A stretch of DNA of 64,000 nucleotides from Variovorax guangxiensis (GTDB lineage: Bacteria > Pseudomonadota > Gammaproteobacteria > Burkholderiales > Burkholderiaceae_C): contig NZ_RXFT01000008.1 of assembly GCF_003952165.1 (NCBI RefSeq), positions 275,529 through 339,528 of the forward strand, read 5' to 3'. The notes under the pieces are model-generated. The model was not told the origin of the DNA. It saw only the letters and a program-made list of their open reading frames with translations, and searched no databases. The position numbers and the translations under genes are program-made. This document shows positions 43,394 to 49,563 of this stretch, piece by piece (position 1 is the stretch's first letter; every line of letters starts with the position of its first letter).

Positions 43394-43450
43394 GCTCACG
43401 CCGACGGGGCGCCTTGCTGCGCGAATGTCCCCGGTCTTCGGCCTTTGTGA
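43394..43450 (+). repeat. Degenerate partial copy of the palindromic element
   Basis: The left arm (GCTCACGCCGACGGGG, then CGCCTTGC) and the start of the core (GCGAATGTCC) match the full element at 52536-52629. The rest of the core is diverged and the right arm is absent. It lies between the LysR gene and the broken FAD-oxidase scrap, next to a rearrangement point. Confidence 0.6.
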
Positions 43451-43553
43451 TGGAGGGCGGTTCGGTTGAATCGCACTCTTCGGCAGCCTGCGATAGATGT
43501 GATTGCGCAGACGCCCGACAAGTCAGGGCAACGACGCAACACAACGATAGCTT

Positions 43554-43742
43554 TCAGCCTTCGTCACGTCGCCCGACACGTACGCCGGGTAGTTCGGATA
43601 GCGGCACATGGGGCGCGTCGCTCCAATCGCCTGAATGCGCCTCCAGGCGACCCGGGTCCTGCAGGACCCGGGATTCGCCCAGAACCCCGACCAGCGCCTC
43701 GCGGACTTCTTCAATTGACAGTGCTGTGTTTTGCCTGGACAT
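43554..43742 (-). pseudogene. Truncated N-terminus of an FAD-linked oxidase (GlcD-like)
   Basis: From the ATG at 43742 about 62 residues read ALVGVLGESRVLQDPGRLEA then HSGDWSDAPHVP, resembling the start of glycolate/D-lactate oxidase GlcD-family proteins. There the FAD-binding motif would follow, but the frame ends here. No continuation is visible downstream, where the partial palindromic element and the LysR gene end lie. It is a deletion remnant. Confidence 0.55.
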
Positions 43743-45212
43743 GAAAACTGCTTCTCGACTTTCGATGGGAGACATTGACTGCGAATGCGCCGAAGCGAGC
43801 TTTCTCGAAGGTCCGTCGAAGGTCCTGGTCCAGGGGCGCGCGGATGTGTGCGCGGGCCAGCCCGGATCACCTTCTTTTGCGAACCGCGCCCAGGCTTCGT
43901 GCATCTCGCGCGCCAGCTCACCGGGCGCCGCGGCTCCCGCAAACTCGCGGCCCATGGGGGTATGCAGGTTTGCGAAGACGAATGGCAATTCGACACCATG
44001 CGCGGCGCCCAACTGGCCGCCGCATTGCGGCGAGCGCCAGGAAAAGAGATACCGGTACGTCGGCCCGAGGTGCGCGTCGGCCAGCTCGGCGATCCGCCGG
44101 GCAGGGGTGCTGTAGAAGTACTCGGACTGCAACGCGCACAGCGCGGCGCCGGGGCTTTCCTGGCCGGCGGGCATCGGCAGGCCGGCTTCGCGAACGAAGT
44201 CCTCGAGGTCCGTGGCGGTCAGGCGGGAGAGCGCGTCCGTCGGCACGTAGTACAGGCGCATCTCTTGCGCATTGCTGCCCACCAGGATCTGCAAGCGCCT
44301 CGGTGCGGCCGTCCATTCATCCGCCATCGCCTGCAGGGGCTCTGCCCGCAGGATCCGCCCGTCGACGACAGGGCGCAACGGGAAGAGGTTGCGGGCGCTC
44401 ATGCCGTGCGCTTTTCGCAGGCGCGGGTCGCTCGCCAGTGCATGCACCGCTTGCAGAAGACCGGTGATGGGCGCCGCGGCCATGGCCAATCGCGTCGGCT
44501 CGATGCCGGCCACCGACGCGATCGCCCGGAAAGCCACGGTGGCTTCGTCCACGCTCTGACAAGCGATGCTCGGGCTCTGAAGGATTGCGCGGTGAAAGAG
44601 GCCGCGCGAAGCGGGCATGCCCATCAGGCAAGCCAGGGCACCGGCCCCCGCGGATTGGCCGAACACGGTGACCCTTTCGGGGTCGCCGCCCCAAGCGGAG
44701 ATGAAGGCCTGGACCCACTGCAGCGCCGCGAGCTGGTCGAGCAACCCGCGGTTGTCCGGCGCCGAAGGAAGGTGTGCGAAGCCGTCCACGCCAAGCCGGT
44801 ACTGGATGGAGACGAACACCACGCCCTGCCTCGCGAACGAGGCGCCGTCGTACAGCGGATCGCTCGCGCCGCCGCGGAAGAACCCACCGCCATGGACCCA
44901 GACCATCACCGGCAGATGGGCGCCGGGCGGCGCATCCGGCGCCCAGATGTTCAGCCGCAGCGCGTCTTCGCCGCCGCGCGGGTCGTCCTGCGCCTGCGGG
45001 TCGCGCGGCCATTGGAAGGCGACCGGGCCGAACGAGGAGGCATCGCGCACGCCTGCCCACGCAGGCACGGGCACCGGGGCCTCGAATCGCAGCGCGCCGA
45101 AGGGCGGCTGCGCATAGCGCACGCCTTTGAAGACACGCACGCCGTCGAGCCATGCACCCCTGAGCCCGCCGCCATGGGCCAGGCGCACCTCGGGTGCGTG
45201 CTTCGCGTTCAT
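43554..45212 (-). CDS. Type-B carboxylesterase with an in-frame FAD-oxidase scrap at the C-terminus
   Basis: 552 residues from the ATG at 45212, which overlaps the receptor-gene stop (ATGA). Residues 1 to about 480 are a carboxylesterase/lipase: oxyanion loop WVHGGGFFRGG (105-115), nucleophile elbow FGQSAGAGA with Ser187, SIQYRLGVDGF, and the late acid/His regions. The His-bearing part may lie in GAAHGVELPFVF. From Met491 the frame runs on into MSRQNTALSIEEVREALVGV and LEAHSGDWSDAPHVP, which looks like the first 60 residues of a GlcD-type FAD-linked oxidase, then stops. So a stop codon was lost and a second gene truncated. Ester hydrolase activity is plausible; substrate unknown. Confidence 0.8.
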   Translation of the reverse strand: MNAKHAPEVRLAHGGGLRGAWLDGVRVFKGVRYAQPPFGALRFEAPVPVPAWAGVRDASSFGPVAFQWPRDPQAQDDPRGGEDALRLNIWAPDAPPGAHLPVMVWVHGGGFFRGGASDPLYDGASFARQGVVFVSIQYRLGVDGFAHLPSAPDNRGLLDQLAALQWVQAFISAWGGDPERVTVFGQSAGAGALACLMGMPASRGLFHRAILQSPSIACQSVDEATVAFRAIASVAGIEPTRLAMAAAPITGLLQAVHALASDPRLRKAHGMSARNLFPLRPVVDGRILRAEPLQAMADEWTAAPRRLQILVGSNAQEMRLYYVPTDALSRLTATDLEDFVREAGLPMPAGQESPGAALCALQSEYFYSTPARRIAELADAHLGPTYRYLFSWRSPQCGGQLGAAHGVELPFVFANLHTPMGREFAGAAAPGELAREMHEAWARFAKEGDPGWPAHTSARPWTRTFDGPSRKLASAHSQSMSPIESREAVFMSRQNTALSIEEVREALVGVLGESRVLQDPGRLEAHSGDWSDAPHVPLSELPGVRVGRRDEG

Positions 45213-46195
45213 TCGGTGGCCAGGCCCAGCCTGTCGATCAATGGGCGCCACACCGCGGCATCGCGAGCGGCCCAGCTGCGCACATCCGCGGGCGCGGAAG
45301 CAATGAGCGTGACGTTCATGGCTTCCATGCGTGCCTTGTACTGTTCGTTGGTGCGGCATTGCTCCGTTGCTACGTTGAGCTTGGCCGCGATCGGCTGTGG
45401 CAGCCCCGCCTTGCCCACTACCGCAATCCAGGAAGGCCTCGCAAGATCTGCCGCGGCCGGAACCAATTCGGCAATCGTAGGCACGTCAGGCAGCAGCTTC
45501 GATCGCTGGCTGTCGAAGACCGCTAGTGCCACGAGCTTGCCGGCCTTCACCTGCTGCGCCGCCGTGCCGATCACGAGCGTCATGGCCTGGATCTGCTTGC
45601 CGATCAGCCCGGTGAGGCCCGCGCCCTCGCCGACGAAGGGCACGTGCGTGCCTGGCACGCCAACCTTGTCCAGCAGCGCCGTGGTCAGCAAGTGTGCCGG
45701 GCTTCCCTTGCCAGGAGACCCGAAGTTGATGCCGCCGGGCGTGGTCTTCGCCAGCTTCTCCAGGTCAGCCAGCCGCGCGATGCCTTCGCCCGCGGGCACC
45801 GTGAGCACGAGCGGCGAGGTGCCCAGGATCGCGATGCCCTCGAAGTCGGTCGCCGGATCGTAGGGGCGCTGCTTGTAGGTGTAGGGCGTGATGCTCATCT
45901 GGGACATGCCGATGCTCATCAGCGTGTAGCCGTCGGGCGACTGCCCCTTGAGGTTGTTGATGGCCAGCAAGCCATTGGCACCTGGCTTGTTCTGCACGAT
46001 CACCGGGTGCGCGAGTTCGCGTGCGATGCAGTCGGCCCAGACGCGCGTCATCGAGTCCGATGCGCTGCCCGGCGGTTGTTGCGCGATCAGTTGAATTGGC
46101 TTGGCTGGGTACACCACAGCGTCTGCCCAACTGGCTGCGGCGCATGAAGAGATGAGGATCGCGAGCAGCAGCCTGGGCGTGTGGATAGGGTTCAT
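45209..46195 (-). CDS. Bug-family (TctC-like) periplasmic substrate-binding protein
   Basis: 328 residues with a signal peptide (MNPIHTPRLLLAILISSCAA, cleavage near SWADA). The Bug fold is shown by PIQLIAQQPPGSASDSMTRV, VIVQNKPGANGLLAINNLKG, DGYTLMSIG, INFGSPGKGSPAHL, GEGAGLTGLIGKQIQAM and AVFDSQRSKLLPDVPTIAEL. These proteins bind carboxylates or aromatic acids, either for tripartite transporters or as sensors. The gene is in an operon with a carboxylesterase (ATGA overlap) and follows a TetR gene, suggesting uptake of the acid or ester that the esterase handles. The membrane subunits are not adjacent. Confidence 0.92.
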   Translation of the reverse strand: MNPIHTPRLLLAILISSCAAASWADAVVYPAKPIQLIAQQPPGSASDSMTRVWADCIARELAHPVIVQNKPGANGLLAINNLKGQSPDGYTLMSIGMSQMSITPYTYKQRPYDPATDFEGIAILGTSPLVLTVPAGEGIARLADLEKLAKTTPGGINFGSPGKGSPAHLLTTALLDKVGVPGTHVPFVGEGAGLTGLIGKQIQAMTLVIGTAAQQVKAGKLVALAVFDSQRSKLLPDVPTIAELVPAAADLARPSWIAVVGKAGLPQPIAAKLNVATEQCRTNEQYKARMEAMNVTLIASAPADVRSWAARDAAVWRPLIDRLGLATE

Positions 46196-46228
46196 CTTGT
46201 CTCCTGGAAAATAGGTGTTCGCCCGGGC

Positions 46229-46909
46229 CTAGCTGCGTGCCGCCGGGGCGCGCGAAGGCTTCCTGGGCTTGCGAGGCGCCGCGGCCGCTTCGCAGTGCGC
46301 GACGATCAGATCCGCAAGGCACGCCAGTTGCGCTTGCGATCGCTCCGAGCGCACTTCCTCGGCGGTAGAGGGAAAGAGCTGCAGGAGGCCCAGGCCCCGC
46401 AGCGCGGAGAAGACAAGCCCTACGACTGCGTGCCGATCGGCGGCGTTCTCGAGTTCCGGGAAGGCGCCGAAGAATCCCGCTTCCATTTGTTCGCCGAGTT
46501 CGATCCGAAGACTGGCAATTTGTGCGAGGACTTCGGGTTGATTGCGCGTGCCGAGGTAGATGTTCCAGGCTGCGACGAAGCGAGGCTGCGCGTAGATCAA
46601 CTGCCAGGCCGCGTTGACGAAAGCCGACGCGCGTTCGTGCAGCGGCAAGGTTTCCGCAGGCCAGAGTTCGCCCGCATCCACACCCGACTGGATGAGCTCG
46701 CCGAGCACCTGCATCATCAGCACCGCCTTCGATTCGAAGTGATGCTGGACCGCGCCGGAAGTCATGCCGGCGGTCCTGGCCAGTTCGTGGATCGACATGT
46801 CCTCCAGGCTTCGGGTCTGGATCACATCGATGGCCGTGGCGATCAGGTGTTTTCTTGTGGCGGCGCTGCGTTCGGCATGCGTGCGACGGGGTGCGGAAGG
46901 TCTGTGCAT
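46229..46909 (-). CDS. TetR-family transcriptional regulator
   Basis: 226 residues. The N-terminal helix-turn-helix (about 15-65) includes RKHLIATAIDVIQTRSLEDM, IHELARTAGMTSGAVQHHFE. The helical ligand domain continues to about 205, followed by a basic Arg/Pro/Ala tail. A perfect inverted repeat lies 10 bp before its start, so it is probably autoregulated. It is 33 bp before the receptor-esterase pair on the same strand and divergent from a truncated hydrolase; its original target may have been that lost gene. Confidence 0.9.
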   Translation of the reverse strand: MHRPSAPRRTHAERSAATRKHLIATAIDVIQTRSLEDMSIHELARTAGMTSGAVQHHFESKAVLMMQVLGELIQSGVDAGELWPAETLPLHERASAFVNAAWQLIYAQPRFVAAWNIYLGTRNQPEVLAQIASLRIELGEQMEAGFFGAFPELENAADRHAVVGLVFSALRGLGLLQLFPSTAEEVRSERSQAQLACLADLIVAHCEAAAAPRKPRKPSRAPAARS

Positions 46910-46918
46910 GTATTTACA

Positions 46919-46935
46919 TTACGGATTTTCCGTAA
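46919..46935. promoter_or_regulatory. TetR operator candidate
   Basis: TTACGGA-TTT-TCCGTAA: a perfect 7-bp inverted repeat with a 3-base centre, flanked by ACAT on one side and AATGT on the other, giving a longer imperfect symmetry. It sits between the TetR start at 46909 and the rightward hydrolase remnant at 47041, where a TetR dimer would block both. Confidence 0.75.
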
Positions 46936-47040
46936 AATGTATTTGCATCCGGCGTGCCCCTGGATAGGGGTAACCCGATGGCACCGTCCGCTTCCGCAAG
47001 GAGCCTCTTCGATTTCCCGTTCCTCTTCGAGGATTCAGGT

Positions 47041-47163
47041 ATGAAGCGCTTTCTCGAACTGCTTGTCGCCTTTGCAGCGTTGTCGCTGTTTGCGGCCCTG
47101 TCGACGGCCGGCCCGGCCACCCCGGGCGGCGTGAAGGAAATCGCCCTGGTTCACGGCGCGACC
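47041..47163 (+). pseudogene. Truncated secreted alpha/beta-hydrolase
   Basis: The ATG at 47041 opens a good signal peptide (MKRFLELLVAFAALSLFAAL) followed by GGVKEIALVHGA, the first strand and oxyanion His-Gly of an alpha/beta-hydrolase. After this point the frame enters DNA antisense to the LysR 3' end and stops at 47223, so the catalytic body is missing. The upstream TetR and its operator would have controlled it. It is a relic of a deletion at about 47.16 kb. Confidence 0.6.
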
Positions 47164-47180
47164 ATGCGCCCTCAGGCGTT

Positions 47181-48185
47181 TCAGCCGCGCTTGGCGGCTT
47201 CGAGCAATCTCGAAAAACGCTGATTGGCGTGCGTCATCGTCCGAGTGAGCTCCTGGCTCAACAAGTCGATCAGCGCGCGAACCGCCGGCACCAGACCGCG
47301 CCGCGACGGAAACACGGCATGCAGTTGGTGCGGCGCGAGCCTGTGATCGGGCAGCAGGATTTCCAGGTCGCCCTTCTCGATCGACTCCGCACACAGATTG
47401 AAGGGAAGTCTCGCGATGCCCACGCCGGCCAGTACGGTCTGCCAGATCAGATGGACATCGTCGGTCGCAAGCACAGGTAGGTACTCGATCGACTCATCGG
47501 CGCCTTGCGGATCGGTCACTCGCCACGCCGGACGTTCGCCCATGCTTACCCCGAGCCCTATGCCTACCTGGCCTTGCAACGAGGCCACGGTTTCAAACGG
47601 ACCGTGCGCTGCGATGAAGTGTGGGCTGGCGACCAGCACCTGCTCGCTCAACCCGAAGCTGCGCACGATCAATTGGGAATCGTCGACGACTGTTCGCACG
47701 CGCACGGCCACATCGAATCCCTCGGCCACGACATCGACCCTTCGGTTGGTCAGCTCCAGATCGAGGCGAACGTCGGGGTACCGGTCAAGGAACTTGGGGA
47801 TCACAGGGGCGAGAAAGAGATGCGCGATCCCCACTGGGCAGCTCACGCGCAACCGCCCGGCCGGCCGGGCGTTCGCATGCTCGGCCACCTCCATCGCGGC
47901 ACGCGCGGCACTGGTCATGGCCTCGCAGTGCTGAAGGAACGCAGCGCCGACCTCGGTCACATGCATCGCACGCGTGGAGCGCTGCAGAAGCCGAACGCCG
48001 AGCCGCTTCTCGAGATCGGCGATGCGTCGGCTGATGCGCGACTTCGGCATGCTCATTGCACGCCCGGCGGCCGAGAAGCTGCCGTGCGACACGACCGCCA
48101 CGAAGAGGGCGAAATCATTCAGATCCACGGGCGAGTTCCCGCGCATGGCGAGGTCTGGGGACTGTGCGGGTGCGGGCTGCTGCAT
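47181..48185 (-). CDS. LysR-family transcriptional regulator
   Basis: 334 residues, slightly long because of an N-terminal extension before the winged helix. The helix-turn-helix (about 20-78) has FALFVAVVSHGSFSAAGRAM and SRISRRIADLEKRLGVRLLQ. The effector domain has RLRVSCPVGIAHLFLAPVIP and the C-terminal pattern AGVGIARLPFNLCAESIEKG. It is divergent from an azoreductase gene with 100 bp between; LysR-azoreductase/quinone reductase pairs are common, so it probably controls it in response to quinones or electrophiles (inference). Confidence 0.92.
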   Translation of the reverse strand: MQQPAPAQSPDLAMRGNSPVDLNDFALFVAVVSHGSFSAAGRAMSMPKSRISRRIADLEKRLGVRLLQRSTRAMHVTEVGAAFLQHCEAMTSAARAAMEVAEHANARPAGRLRVSCPVGIAHLFLAPVIPKFLDRYPDVRLDLELTNRRVDVVAEGFDVAVRVRTVVDDSQLIVRSFGLSEQVLVASPHFIAAHGPFETVASLQGQVGIGLGVSMGERPAWRVTDPQGADESIEYLPVLATDDVHLIWQTVLAGVGIARLPFNLCAESIEKGDLEILLPDHRLAPHQLHAVFPSRRGLVPAVRALIDLLSQELTRTMTHANQRFSRLLEAAKRG

Positions 48186-48285
48186 TGATTGTCCTGCGGG
48201 CCAGAACGAAGAGTTGCGATTGTGCCGTCTGGTGCCGCGAGGAGGCTGCGCCTATCTTCATGGCTCCTCTCGACACTCCCACATC

Positions 48286-48912
48286 ATGCAAGTCCTTCAT
48301 CTCGATTCCAGCATCCTCGGCGATGCCTCCGGTTCACGCGCCCTCAGTGCTTCCATCGTGTCGGCGATCCGCACGCACAACCCTGACGCCAACGTCGTCT
48401 ACCGCGACCTCGTGCTGGACGCCATTCCTCATCTCGACGGCCCCATCGCTTCCGGATTCCGCGACCTGTCCATCGCTTCGGACGACCCCCTCGTGGCGCG
48501 TGAACATGCCCGGTCCGACGCGCTGGTTCACGAACTCCAGGGCAGCGACGTCATCGTCGTCGGCGCGCCCATGTACAACTTCTCCGTCGCGACCCAGTTG
48601 AAGGCCTGGATCGATCGCGTCATGCAACCCGGCAAGACCTTCAAGTACACGCCCGCCGGTCCCGTCGGCCTGGCCGGCGGCAAGCGCGTGATCGTCGCTT
48701 CCACGCGCGGCGGCGTCTACACCGCGGGGCCCATGGCCGCGCTCGACTTCCAGGAGACCTATCTCAAGGCGGCCTTCGGATTCATCGGCATCACCGACGT
48801 GCATTACCTGCGGGCCGAGAGCATGTCCAGGGGCCCGGATATCCGGGCGCGTGCCATGGAAGACGCACGGGCCGGCGTGCTGCGGGTGGTCGACGCGGCT
48901 CTGCGCGACTGA
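48286..48912 (+). CDS. azoR: FMN-dependent NADH azoreductase (flavodoxin-like quinone reductase)
   Basis: 208 residues from the ATG at 48286. It has the AzoR pattern: MQVLHLDSSILGDASGSRAL at the FMN phosphate loop, VVYRDLVLDAIPHLDG, VIVVGAPMYNFSVATQLKAW (FMN-binding, about 90-110), FKYTPAGPVGLAGGKRVIVA and ASTRGGVYT. The enzyme reduces quinones and azo compounds with NADH as a two-electron detoxifying reaction. It is divergent from the LysR gene and followed 48 bp later by a YciI-like gene. Confidence 0.9.
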   Translation: MQVLHLDSSILGDASGSRALSASIVSAIRTHNPDANVVYRDLVLDAIPHLDGPIASGFRDLSIASDDPLVAREHARSDALVHELQGSDVIVVGAPMYNFSVATQLKAWIDRVMQPGKTFKYTPAGPVGLAGGKRVIVASTRGGVYTAGPMAALDFQETYLKAAFGFIGITDVHYLRAESMSRGPDIRARAMEDARAGVLRVVDAALRD

Positions 48913-48960
48913 AGGCGCATCGCCCCAAACACACGTTTCATTCAACATCCGAGGAAAACC

Positions 48961-49278
48961 ATGCTTTACGTCGTAACGCTGAACTACGCGCGCCCCATCG
49001 AGGAAGTCAACGGGCATCTGGACGCCCACAAACAATGGTTGAGCAGGTTCACCAAGTCGGGACACATCCTCGCCGCAGGACCACTCGCGGACGGCACGGG
49101 TGGGGTGATGCTGGCCCATTGCGCCGACTCCAATGAACTCGAAGCCATGATGGAGCAGGACGCCTTCGTGATCGAGCGCGTGGTCACCGTCTCGGTGCAA
49201 AGTTTCGAGCCGGCGCTGCGCGCGGAGGCCTTTGCGGCGCAATGGGCGCCATTGGCAAAAGCCATTGCCGCCGGCTGA
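48961..49278 (+). CDS. YciI-like protein
   Basis: 105 residues, the usual size of a YciI/YCII-domain protein of the ferredoxin-like dimeric alpha/beta-barrel type. Landmarks are MLYVVTLNYARPIEEVNGHL, the conserved His in HKQWLSRFTKSGHILAAGPL and MEQDAFVIERVVTVSVQSFE. Members are small cytosolic enzymes or binding proteins; the reaction is mostly unknown. It probably shares a transcript with the azoreductase gene. Confidence 0.88.
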   Translation: MLYVVTLNYARPIEEVNGHLDAHKQWLSRFTKSGHILAAGPLADGTGGVMLAHCADSNELEAMMEQDAFVIERVVTVSVQSFEPALRAEAFAAQWAPLAKAIAAG

Positions 49279-49467
49279 TATTCGCCCAGGCGACTTCACA
49301 AGAGACGCGCAGAGGCGCTCGACCTCGGTGCATGTTCCGGCGGGACCTCGCGCCATCTCCTCCTGGGAAACATGCCGCGAGGCTTGCGATATTCATGCTC
49401 GACACAAGCAGGACAGGACTCAGGCGGGATTCGGCTTGGCGCTGGCGGCCAGCCCGGCGCCCCATCA

Positions 49468-49483
49468 CCCAGGGCTGCCTGGG
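49468..49483. promoter_or_regulatory. Small inverted repeat before the nuclease gene
   Basis: CCCAGG-GCTG-CCTGGG, perfect 6-bp arms in the 285-bp gap between the YciI gene and the nuclease gene. It could end the azoreductase transcript or act in the nuclease leader. No T-run follows. The rest of this gap holds no supported gene. Confidence 0.35.
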
Positions 49484-49563
49484 GGTGTCTCGGGGGTTAC
49501 ACACAAGAACCATAAAAACGGCCGCGGTTCGCTTGCCGGCCCCCACAACAAGAGAGACCCCAA

